DNA from: Balanoglossus misakiensis
Taxonomy: Eukaryota; Hemichordata
DNA: 64,000 nucleotides
NCBI GenBank assembly: GCA_040954595.2
Contig: CM082595.2
Location: 3,782,001 to 3,846,000 of the forward strand
Reading direction: 5' to 3'
Below are positions 50,601 through 64,000 of the stretch, in pieces; position 1 is the first letter of the stretch, and every line of letters begins with the position of its first letter. The notes under the pieces were generated by a model. That model ran no database searches. It was not told the origin of the DNA and saw only the letters and a program-made list of their open reading frames with translations. The translations under genes and the position numbers were made by a program.

Positions 50601-52913
50601 GGTCAATAGTATATGCTGTTTCCCCCCATTTATGTCACTGTTTATGATTGGTCAACAATGTATCACATGACCTACTTGAAGCTAGATACAGCTATCATTA
50701 TATATCCTATTTTGAAAGGAATCAGTGGATTAAAATATCTACTTCTGTTCTTGATGTTGCCCTCACAGTGTTCTCACTACTTCTCTTTGATAGGTTAATG
50801 CAAGGACGGAGTTAGCACTCAGATACAATGATATATCGCCCTTAGAAAACCACCACTGTGCAGTAGCATTTGAAATTCTGGAAAATGTAAGTGTGAAAGT
50901 TGTGGTTTGATGGAAATGTCTTGTGTTGTTCCTGCCGTTAACTCAGGAAATCTATGGGTTCCTATTAGGGCTCAAAGTTGTCATTAGTCACGAAATTAAT
51001 GGTACTTCTGGTAATTAAGACAGAGACGGAAAGATATCTGGAACGACGTTTTAAATACGCAGTGTCACTCAGAGAGAAGTGACATGGAATAAACTTTGTC
51101 TTCAGTGGAACATTTTCCACGTAACCCAAATTCCAAGCGATTAAACTTTCTTAAAGTTCACATACTCATGTGTTTACTGAGGAATCCTGGCATAGTTGGA
51201 ACCGGAATGGATTCCACATTGTTCCAATGCATGCAAGCGGTCTCTATGACAAGATTTCTGATTTATTGGACTGCTGTAACAACTCTCGCATGCCAGACAT
51301 CGGTAGTCGGATTCTGTTCAGTGGTTCAGATGTAATAACTTAGACAGATGTGTCTGCTTGGATTGTACATGCAGACAGAAGATGTTTTGCTCAAGACAAT
51401 TTTGTCTGATTCGCTCTTAAAATATAGAGTCAAAATTAAAACTGAAATGATGGCAAAAGTCAGCGACACTGCCCTTTTATAATGACATGTGGCAAACATA
51501 GAACCAGACCTATCAGGAACTGATGATGTTAATCCCTGTCTTCCCATCAATACATCCTTCTCTTTTTCCCGACAGCGGGAATTCAACCTCTTCAAGAACG
51601 TCTCACCGGACCAGTTCAAGAGGATACGAGAGAACATGATTCGCTGTATCCTAGCAACGGACATGGCAAGACACAACGAAATTCTCAACAAATACAAGGG
51701 TTTGTTGGAGAATTTCGATTTCACCAACAAGGACCACAAAGATACAGTAAGTGGACTAAACTCGACCTTGCATGGTCTAGACGTGTGAGAAACTAAATTC
51801 AGAAATATGGGTATATGTACATCTACTACAAAATGTAACATTGAACTATACTCTGTGTTTTAGCTAATGATGATCCTCATCAAAGTATCTGATATATCAA
51901 ATGAAGCTCGACCAATGGACGTATCAGAACCATGGCTAGACTGTCTTTTACAGGAATTCTTTAACCAGGTTGGTTTAACCCACAACATTACATACATGGA
52001 CATAATTATTATATTTGTGCCAAGTAGAGCACAGTACAGTCCAATGATATTTGTTTTGCAAAAGATCCAACAACCGGCAAAGTGATCCACATGAGAATAG
52101 AGATACAGCCATTTGCTGTACGATTAATCAAGAATCTATCTACAGTTATGTTTTGTTTTGTTCATTTTGACCACAGAGTGATGTAGAGAAGTTGGAAGGA
52201 CTACCCGTGGCACCGTTCATGGACAGGGACAAAGTAACGAAGCCATCGTCACAGACTGGTTTCATCCGGTTTGTGTTGCTGCCATTGTTTGAAGCATTGG
52301 GGGCACTACTACCTGAACTCGATGTGAGTTTGACACTTTTATGTTTAGTCGTGTATAAATGAAATATATACAGTAAAACCTGTCTAAACCTGACATAAAA
52401 AGGGACTGAGGTTTCTGGTTTATAGAGGTTATGTTATGGTCTGATGTCAAAGGGACAAGGAAGGGTGTTCGGAATAGACAGGTTTCCAGATTATACCAGT
52501 TTTACTGTACCATATCATTTGGTTTTGATTGGACAGGAATTTGAACAAGAAAGTGCAGTACGCACAGAACAAGAATATCAGAACACAATTGCTAAGTTAA
52601 AGTTACAGTTTATAGAGCATTAATGTGTAACCTCTCTTTCTCTCTCTCGATCATACAGCCACAAATTATTCAGCCTGTGAGGGCAGCACTCCAATACTAC
52701 ACAGACATGGGCAAGGCACTGGAGGAAGAAAACAGGAAGAGAGTGGAGAGGGACGCCAAGTCGAAAACGAAACAGAACGGCGTCATCAACGAACAGAACG
52801 GCATCAAAGAGAACGGCATTCCCGAGAAGAAGAAAGAGCCGCTGAACAGAGTCAGCAAGTTCGGCAGAAGTAGTACGCCGACTAAAACACTTCCAGCCGG
52901 CAAAGTGAAATGA
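32465..52913 (+). CDS. PDE9A: PDE9A orthologue, high-affinity cGMP-specific phosphodiesterase 9A (twelve visible coding exons, start exon missing)
   Basis: Hydrolyses cGMP to 5'-GMP; the PDE9 family is cGMP-selective and lacks GAF domains. Join: 32465-32614, 49167-49215, 49332-49434, 49616-49752, 49924-50065, 50255-50350, 50475-50597, 50794-50886, 51576-51746, 51864-51968, 52177-52323, 52659-52913. Every intron is GT-AG and every phase matches, giving 1571 nt. Catalytic motifs are intact: FHNFKH (proton-donor His at 50315, metal His at 50327), ICHDLDHPG (metal His/Asp at 50559-50564), SDISNE (metal Asp at 51891), the invariant purine-binding Gln at 52252 and the clamp Phe at 52261. The N-terminal part matches the PDE9 N-terminal domain. 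About 523 codons plus a missing first exon of some 30 codons fits human PDE9A isoforms (533-593 aa). The first visible exon begins with the last two bases of a split codon, so the initiator lies further upstream or outside the window. No membrane segment is seen, so it is probably soluble. Identity is very secure. Confidence 0.95.
33303..33706. repeat. Direct duplication of a about 240-bp block with AT-rich palindromes
   Basis: ggtaaagcaaacacaa, ggcagctacctggtcaaaa and cccttgcaagaaaa(a/g)gggtcc occur in the same order from 33305 and from 33543. Each is followed by runs of atagaaattctatag(at) palindromes and gaatgtttttgta. The second copy lacks about 20 bp after the first word. Confidence 0.9.
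34200..34345. promoter_or_regulatory. ATTA-rich patch, possible homeodomain-site cluster
   Basis: Many ATTA/TAAT cores in 145 bp (ggcaattaatgtaaataat, gaataattatgataattgc, caataattgcc, atgattaattcc). Such clusters are typical of developmental enhancers, but AT-rich DNA yields them by chance too. Confidence 0.25.
41274..41340. mobile_element. Family 3 MITE, truncated copy
   Basis: taaaccctttcaacctact, then tgtggaggtccagc and atagaaaacggcgatgaac. Left two-thirds of the family 3 layout; the right end is missing. Confidence 0.6.
45511..45645. repeat. Short direct repeat
   Basis: gtcaacacctccttcccaat then atttgcaatc at 45511 recurs as gtcaacaccccttctcaat then attttgcagtc at 45604, a spacing of 93 bp. 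Confidence 0.6.
49167..49215 (+). CDS. PDE9A: PDE9A visible exon 2: short linker exon
   Basis: A 49-nt exon with acceptor ttacag and donor gtgaga. It reads [15 protein letters not shown] and ends with AG, completed by G of the next exon. The sequence is not conserved enough to recognise alone. It is supported by phase agreement on both sides and its place in the exon series. Confidence 0.72.
49332..49434 (+). CDS. PDE9A: PDE9A visible exon 3: helical linker
   Basis: Acceptor ctcgaag, donor gtaaag. Encodes [19 protein letters not shown] and then a charged helical stretch ending REKLE. This corresponds to the region before the catalytic domain (human ...AVLEKRVELEGLK...KMREEL). Starts in phase 2 and ends in phase 0. 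Confidence 0.88.
49516..49580. repeat. 20-bp tandem repeat in a PDE9A intron
   Basis: Unit tataatgaactttgtgaata repeated at 49516, 49536 and 49556, with a decayed partial fourth copy (aataattaactttg). It ends 35 bp before the exon at 49616. Confidence 0.9.
49616..49752 (+). CDS. PDE9A: PDE9A visible exon 4: linker to catalytic domain
   Basis: Acceptor ccccag, donor gtgagt. Encodes [16 protein letters not shown] and ends [11 protein letters not shown]. Phase 0 in, phase 2 out (AG|C, Ser). Lysine- and arginine-rich, at the place of the human segment around NHKKLTPRRDVP. Conservation is modest but phases fit both neighbours. Confidence 0.85.
49784..49842. mobile_element. MITE family 2 half copy in a PDE9A intron
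   Basis: agtcaaacctgtgttagtg then gccactttgttacagtccc and cagtttacatgtac. This matches the reverse complement of the right half of the element at 55255-55402; the other half is absent. Confidence 0.7.
49924..50065 (+). CDS. PDE9A: PDE9A visible exon 5: start of catalytic domain
   Basis: Acceptor tttacag, donor gtaggt. Encodes [19 protein letters not shown], matching human ALRKPTFDVWLWEPNEML, then a helix ending ETFNIE. Ends in phase 0. The 3' part of this exon has a decayed copy in the following intron (50076-50120). Confidence 0.95.
50076..50120 (+). pseudogene. Decayed partial copy of PDE9A exon (3' half of visible exon 5)
   Basis: tgttggtgttactttaaat then aatgtacatagatttag and ttgagatgtt parallels tgttgatgttacttcaaca, atgtacatagatttag and ttgttgagacgtt at 50004-50054, offset 72 bp. 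An in-frame TAA and a gap make it non-coding. Confidence 0.75.
50255..50350 (+). CDS. PDE9A: PDE9A visible exon 6: FHNFKH catalytic motif
   Basis: Acceptor tttcag, donor gtaggt, exactly 32 codons. Encodes [19 protein letters not shown] then HCFCVAQM. The first His of HNFKH (50315) is the family proton donor and the second (50327) a metal ligand. Confidence 0.96.
50475..50597 (+). CDS. PDE9A: PDE9A visible exon 7: ICHDLDHPG metal-binding motif
   Basis: Acceptor gttcag, donor gtaggt, 41 codons. Contains [17 protein letters not shown]; His and Asp at 50559-50564 are metal ligands. HDLDHPG (Leu rather than Ile) is the form also found in human PDE9A. Confidence 0.97.
50794..50886 (+). CDS. PDE9A: PDE9A visible exon 8
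   Basis: Acceptor gatag, donor gtaagt, 31 codons. Encodes [19 protein letters not shown] followed by [10 protein letters not shown], almost identical to human PDE9A in this catalytic stretch. Phase 0 on both sides. Confidence 0.97.
51576..51746 (+). CDS. PDE9A: PDE9A visible exon 9
   Basis: Acceptor cgacag, donor gtaagt, 57 codons. Encodes [18 protein letters not shown], then [16 protein letters not shown] and [11 protein letters not shown]. It matches the human FSNIPPDGFKQIRQGM and [12 protein letters not shown] helices. A 171-aa frame on the opposite strand is only its shadow. Confidence 0.97.
51864..51968 (+). CDS. PDE9A: PDE9A visible exon 10: SDISNE metal ligand
   Basis: Acceptor ttttag, donor gttggt, 35 codons. 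Encodes [19 protein letters not shown] and then [14 protein letters not shown]. The Asp of SDISNE (51891) is the fourth metal ligand of the class I PDE site. Confidence 0.97.
52177..52323 (+). CDS. PDE9A: PDE9A visible exon 11: purine-binding Gln and clamp Phe
   Basis: Acceptor ccacag, donor gtgagt, 49 codons. Encodes [19 protein letters not shown] and [16 protein letters not shown]. The Gln at 52252 and Phe at 52261 correspond to the invariant Gln453/Phe456 (human PDE9A2 numbering) that hold the nucleotide base. Confidence 0.97.
52371..52509. mobile_element. MITE family 1 copy C, inside a PDE9A intron
   Basis: From tacagtaaaacctgtctaa to ccagttttactgta, flanked by TA, with the shared aaagggactgag and gacaggtttccag segments. 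It lies in the intron between the visible exons 11 and 12, just before the candidate alternative exon. Confidence 0.85.
52537..52623 (+). CDS. Candidate alternative last exon of PDE9A
   Basis: After a good acceptor (ttttgattggacag) a 28-codon frame in the right phase follows the exon ending at 52323. It begins [18 protein letters not shown], continues [10 protein letters not shown] and stops at TAA 52621-52623. The residue mix (charged, helical) looks coding. It would replace the last helix and tail encoded at 52659-52913. No homology is recognised. Confidence 0.4.
   Translation, partial: EFEQESAVRTEQEYQNTIAKLKLQFIEH
52659..52913 (+). CDS. PDE9A: PDE9A visible exon 12: last helix and C-terminal tail
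   Basis: Acceptor atacag; 85 codons including TGA at 52911-52913. Encodes [17 protein letters not shown] and [13 protein letters not shown], the last catalytic helix. A lysine-rich, low-complexity tail follows with a repeated QNG/ENG motif ([21 protein letters not shown] region) and a Ser/Thr-rich end. The tail has no counterpart I recognise in human PDE9A and is richer in GC than the other exons. Confidence 0.93.
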   Translation, partial: PQIIQPVRAALQYYTDMGKALEEENRKRVERDAKSKTKQNGVINEQNGIKENGIPEKKKEPLNRVSKFGRSSTPTKTLPAGKVK

Positions 52914-52950
52914 TCGAGGCCTCGCGTGTTTGCGTGTGTTTTTAGAAGTA

Positions 52951-53415
52951 CATTAAACTGGCCTAGACCGGTTTTGGTTTATGGTGGGGGAAAATAAACG
53001 CCAGCACAATCTGGTCAGGGCCGGTATGGACCAGTTCAAACTTTCCGATAATCAGATATTGTAAATAAGTGCGGATCAGGAGTCATCTGATGAGAGGCGC
53101 GATCCAAACTGGTTTGATCTAGTTCTGACCGGTTCCAGAAGTTGCAGGCATGAAGCGTGCCGATCAAATATTAAAAGTTGTCAGATGGAGAGAATCTATG
53201 ACCACATCAACGAAGGTGGAATAGCGGTATCAGTGCCGCTGAGCTGAAACCTTTCGTATAAAAAAGTTATGAGAACAAAAAGTCCTGCAACCGAAGATCG
53301 TCAGAACTCGCCTAAACCAATTTGGATCTAACTGGTACCTATTTGAACTGGGAATCTAAAAACAGTCTGAGCAGTTCAGAACCAGTTAGAACCCGTTCCT
53401 ACCAGTATTAGTGAT
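52951..53415. repeat. Cluster of ACCGGTT/AACTGG-like words
   Basis: Repeated words: actggcctagaccggtttt, ctggtcagggccggta, ggaccagttc, aaactggtttgatctagtt, ctgaccggttccag, ctaactggtacc, tgaactggg, cagaaccagttagaacccg, ttcctaccagt. At least twelve near-matches to (A/G)ACYGGTT or its complement in about 450 bp. Confidence 0.6.
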
Positions 53416-55254
53416 ACAACGGAGAAGAAATTCAATTCTAAATTTACAGGTTGAGGGGATCTTTTGTAAATATTTATGGGCAGTGTCCGAAGAAAACTGC
53501 CAAGCATCCTAGGCAAAATCTATTTTTAACATACTTGATAAGTGTAATGTATGTAACTGTATGGAGGAAATGTTATGTTTAAAAGGGGATCTGTCTACCT
53601 CCTTATGTATGATAATATAGAACAAGGGTATACGTTCTTTTAATATATATTAGCATCAAGGTTTATCTGATAAAATTATTGACACAATGGCATATATTTC
53701 CCAGTGCATTTTATAATTTTATGCGTACTGATCGACATGTTTTTAGGTCCCATTTGGTTTATATGTATATATATACCATGGGACCTTATGGGATCGGTTG
53801 TTGTTATTTCCCAGCATGCTTAGCACAGCTCTGTCCCAGAATGCACTGTTCAGTCGGGTTTGATGGTTTTTATTTCTGTACTCTTGTGCTGACTTGGGTC
53901 AAAGTACAGTGGTGAGAATGTAAAGGGCAACAAAGTCAATCATTTTGAGCCAGAAACTATAGAGCATTTTTCGTATTAAGGGGAAGATCTTTACTGATTT
54001 TTATGTTTTTTTTAGAATGTGAGAATCTTTGTCGCAAATCATGGGCTGTACGGTTCTCTGGCTGGCGAACGTTGGAATCCTGCCCGATTTAGGAAATTTT
54101 GATGAAGCTCTTACGATCAATCTGAGGTGACTGAATTAAAGCATTTGTACGGTAGAAAGCTTTTGAATGCACTGAATTAATGAAAGATTAAATGAAAAGA
54201 TGTTTCAAACCAACATGGGAATGAGATTTACACATTAAGAATCAGCTGTCAACACTGCTGCATAACAACCCAGACAATCATTCAGAAATCAGAACGTTTT
54301 CTCTAATTTTTAAAAAGAGTACAAATTGAATTTAACGTACTGAAAATTATTGTATTTAGATTACCGATGGACTTATATATTTCATAAAATATATTAATGA
54401 CAAAAGCATAATTTAAGATTTCACATCAAGTGCAAATACAATCATGGTGATAAGACTTTTGCAGTGTTAGTTTTTTTGTGTTTTTCTTTTGGGAGGGGGG
54501 TCACATTAGAATTTAACATAACTGCAGATTTATCTGTAAAACAGTGCATATAAACATTTTAATCATGAAATTGCCGAATTATGTTAATACACGCGTTAAA
54601 GTTTCTGTAGTGTTTTGATTAAGCACCATTGATAATCTACAGTAACGTTTATTTGAACACAGGTGGCGCTATTGACTGTCATGAGATGTTTTCAGGTTGT
54701 TGTTAGATTGAACTTTTACTGGGGATTCTAAATTGTCACATTTTTGTAGTTTGGTTTGTTCATTGATCTTTTATTTATTTTAATCATCAAAATTAGTGAT
54801 CCATTAATTTACACCATTAAGATTGCAGTAGAAAATGGGTATCGATGTTGCCATATTTATCCTACGCAACCATATGTGGCACAAGGTTTATTTTTTGCCA
54901 GAGAGTCAGTGCACTAATTATATTAACATGCAATCATACATGAGCAATCTGGATTATTACGTAAATTAAAACAGATTTTAGAACTTTATCGTTGACAGAA
55001 TGTACTTGACATTGAAATTTGAGAAGTGGAGGGGTCTGCCGTTGTGATTCTAATTCAAAGGACTAAATGTTCTAGCCAGCTGGTCGGAGAAAGAAAAAAT
55101 TCCCAGTCATTTTAATTTCTATTTATTAGTAAAATACCTCATTCTATTAGGGGATCATAGAGATGAAGCAATAGAAACCTTATTTAGCATGTGTGTGTGT
55201 ACTCATTCAAGAATTAACCTGAATACATATCTTAGCAAATGAAAAAATATAAGT

Positions 55255-55402
55255 CAGTCAAACCTGTATATAGTGACCAGCTAAGGTACTTAAACTGGCC
55301 TTAACAGACAGGTGGCCTTTATACTAAGACAGGCCGATTAGTGTACATGTTAAATGCACAGGGAATGTAACAAAGTGGCCACTGTATAGAGGTTTGACTG
55401 TA
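55255..55402. mobile_element. MITE family 2 full copy (CAGTCAAACC termini)
   Basis: Begins cagtcaaacctgtatatag and ends ctatagaggtttgactg-like (tatagaggtttgactg); the inverted ends are about 15 bp. Non-coding, 146 bp, in the probable PDE9A 3' UTR. Confidence 0.8.
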
Positions 55403-57124
55403 ATGGTCGTTACCTTTTTTTCTTCTTACACTTAGCAGTGATCCAGTTTCATTTGGGGAAAAGTGGTTGAAATGACAATACGATCTGTGCTGTATCCTGT
55501 TGAGTTTATCTTGTGAAGAAATCTTTCTGTGGTTGCTGGTAGTCCATTGGCAAAATCAGGAATGGAAATACTTTAAGCTACTCCTCACAGTTTATATATT
55601 ACCTCAGTTGTTTTATCTGGTAAAAAAGTGCAAAATTCATCACTTTTTATTCTGGCAATTAACATTTCTTAATGACCGAAATTTTGAACAAATAGCCGCA
55701 GGTTGATGGTAATTTCACTTCTACGAAATCATCACTTTCTGTGCTCATATTGTACTAATCCCAACACTGCCTGTTGCTCGTAAATCCAAATTCAAGTTTG
55801 CTTCTGGTTTATCATGCGGTCTTTTATCTGTTAAAAGTGTAATGTTCAAATGACATAAGGGGGAATTTCTATATTATACATCATTCATATATAAGATCAT
55901 CTTCACCCAAGGACTGTTTTTGATACCTGATAATGTAGTTCTTAAAAATTAAACAACCCTTTCTGTTCTGGTTTTTCATAATGTCAGCCTAGGATGTGTT
56001 CATGTTTACTATGGTACTGTATTGATTTTTATATTTTATTTATGATGTCTATATATATACCCTTTTCTGGACCTTTCATCAAAACTTGAAAACATGAGAT
56101 TTTATGTACAAATAATGTATTGTTGGATAATTTTTGTTTTAAATTTCTTTTTTTGAGGGCACGTGATTTATTCTCCATCTGGTGGTTCTTCCAGAAGTGA
56201 CAAATTGTATTTTCTGATGTTTTTTCTGGTAATGTCTGTGATAGTTTAATCATGTTTTTCGCACATTTGTGAAATTCTAAACCACAGAGATTTGGAGAGC
56301 TCTAAGGGAGGTGGTCATTCAGGTGGGAGGGGTCATTTTTAGGAGACTGGACATCTTATTGTAATATTTATGGTGGGTGGGAGTTTGAGAAATCATGATA
56401 AAATCCCCGAATCAGTTTTTCGTTAGTCTTGTCTAATTCTGGATTATTTTTGTTTCATTTACACTATTGTATGTAAAATAGGGTGATGGCGAATTACCTA
56501 AAACACCCCCTTGTTTGTAGTTTTCATTTTTGCTTTCTTTCACCATTTTGACAGAAAACAATCAGTGTGTTGCTGTAACCCCGTGCCATGCAATGCAACC
56601 ATGGAACGCAATATTTAGAACGTTATGTGTCATACATAACCCAACCAGTGCAGTGCAAATTTTCAGCCTCATCTTCAAAACCCCTAAACCCTACAAATGG
56701 CACTGCTGGTCGCCATGACAATAGTGATGTTTAACACAGCGTGCCAGGCTCTCAATGTGTGCTGCATAATTTCATTACGCATAATTTAATCATTAAAAAC
56801 CGTACTGTCAGCTATGTCATCTACCTGTCAATGTTAACTTCGTTCGTTATTTCTTCAGTCGGAATCCAAGAGTAATTTCTGCATGTTGGCCAACCGATGT
56901 TTATAATCATGTCCACTTTTTTCCATTCTTCCATTGTCTAGGTTGGTCTCCTTTCATGTAGAATTTCAAGTCCTTTTGGCACAAAGAGAACCAGTGTTTT
57001 GAGATCGAGATGAGTTTCTGTCGATGTAAAGACTTTTTTGCTTCCTTAGGATCTATTTTTCTCCCAGAGCATTATATCAAGCATGTACATGTATATTGTC
57101 TTCTGATATATTCAGTTAATTATG

Positions 57125-57130
57125 AATAAA
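57125..57130 (+). terminator. Poly(A) signal AATAAA for PDE9A
   Basis: AATAAA followed 23 bp later by a GT-rich tract (gtgttgtgtctgc, then ttgttgttgtg), the arrangement of a strong cleavage and polyadenylation site. Cleavage is expected at about 57140-57155. Confidence 0.65.
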
Positions 57131-57167
57131 AATTGAACCATTGAAGAGAATCAGTGTTGTGTCTGCT

Positions 57168-57173
57168 TTTATT
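57168..57173 (-). terminator. Poly(A) signal AATAAA for PIK3R4
   Basis: TTTATT on the + strand reads AATAAA on the - strand, about 620 bp after the PIK3R4 stop and facing the PDE9A signal. No better - strand hexamer was noticed between here and the stop codon. Confidence 0.5.
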
Positions 57174-57740
57174 TGTTGTTGTGAATGTTAAAGTGAAACT
57201 GTATACAGTGTACAATGTATGTGCACATAAATTGTTGGTTGTACCAAAGCTCAATGTACAAAGATAAGCTGACATCAAAAGGACAAAAATTCAACCTGCC
57301 CCTCAATGTAATAACATCCTACAACAGCCTGAAATAAAGTAACTTACCTAAACAACTTGAACTTGTGACTAATAAAGAAAGCTAAAGTAAGCACTCTCTG
57401 ACTAAAAAAGACTGCTGATGGTTTCTTAGTCGGTGTCTTGATCATTTGAGGAAATTCTTAATCTCATCTTGCTGTACAGCCAACACCAGTATGAAATTCT
57501 GCAACAAAGTTAATCCTGATCACTCTAAGCTACAACTATATCTGTGATATTTCTGTCTGTAAGATACAAATATTTCGTTTCAAAATTAAAGTAATCTGTG
57601 CTCTAGATTGCACTGGTTCAAGGTAAACTGAAAAGTATGTACAAGTCAATGACTGCCCAAAATATTGGCAGGGGAATGTAAAACAAAAAAAAACAAATTC
57701 CCATTTTAAATCTGTGGAGCTTACAGTGTAAATCAATAAG

Positions 57741-57756
57741 CACACACACACACACA
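57741..57756. repeat. (CA)8 microsatellite in the PIK3R4 3' UTR
   Basis: cacacacacacacaca, some 35 bp after the stop codon on the - strand. Confidence 0.9.
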
Positions 57757-57790
57757 GTACAGGGGATTGGTCTGCGTAATAGTACTGTGA

Positions 57791-63925
<6,135 letters not shown>

Positions 63926-64000
63926 CTGAATGACAACAACATATATAAAATGGATTAGAGATTGTTGGCTTTTATCTTCCATATAACAATCACTGTGCTT

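Larger units (their letters stand above)
52914..57150 (+). other. PDE9A: Probable PDE9A 3' UTR (about 4.2 kb)
   Basis: No further open frame is convincing between the stop and the strong poly(A) signal at 57125, so this stretch is best read as a long 3' UTR. A closer AATAAA at 52993 could give a short form. Two UGUAAAUA words (53060 and 53465) fit the Pumilio consensus. Extent is inferred; no transcript evidence is available. Confidence 0.55.
57145..57790 (-). other. PIK3R4: Probable PIK3R4 3' UTR
   Basis: Non-coding stretch between the PIK3R4 stop (57791) and its likely poly(A) site. It contains a (CA)n tract at 57741-57756. The boundary rests only on the AATAAA at 57168-57173. Confidence 0.5.

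Noticed and set aside
51326-51841. 171-codon frame on the - strand
   Set aside because: Antisense shadow of the PDE9A exon at 51576-51746 and its flanks.

Overview
This is AT-rich animal nuclear DNA. Two conserved metazoan genes are split into short GT-AG exons. There are long introns, poly(A) signals, (CA)n microsatellites, minisatellites and many small non-autonomous DNA transposons with TA or TTAA insertion sites. The exon sequences sit close to vertebrate orthologues, and the repeat style (short MITEs, frequent tacatgtacatg words) fits a marine invertebrate such as a basal deuterostome or a lophotrochozoan. I cannot fix the phylum from the sequence. There is no bacterial operon, phage, CRISPR array or recognisable virus.

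Layout. Positions 1-32464 hold no exon I can recognise. They are probably intron 1 and/or the upstream flank of the first gene, and contain minisatellites, hairpins and MITEs. A PDE9A orthologue (cGMP-specific 3',5'-cyclic phosphodiesterase 9A) lies on the + strand. Its N-terminal exon is at 32465-32614, followed by a 16.5-kb intron and eleven exons packed into 49167-52913, ending in a stop. All splice phases agree across the twelve exons, giving about 523 codons; only the first coding exon (start Met) was not found. A long 3' UTR probably runs to a strong poly(A) signal at 57125.

A PIK3R4/VPS15 orthologue (regulatory subunit of the class III PI3-kinase complex) lies on the - strand from 63925 down to the stop at 57791. 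Seventeen exons encode its HEAT-repeat region, a low-complexity linker and the C-terminal WD40 propeller. The kinase-like N-terminus lies beyond the right edge. The two genes converge tail to tail, with opposing poly(A) signals about 40 bp apart near 57.15 kb. They act in separate pathways (cGMP hydrolysis; PI3P production for autophagy and endosomal traffic), so their adjacency need not be functional.

Most noteworthy: a candidate alternative last exon of PDE9A (52537-52623); two decayed partial-exon duplications, one in each gene; a MITE end amplified as a 28-bp tandem array; a near-perfect 41-bp-arm hairpin at 18.2 kb; and a dense run of ACCGGTT/AACTGG-like words at the start of the PDE9A 3' UTR. 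I found no evidence for a wholly new biological system.
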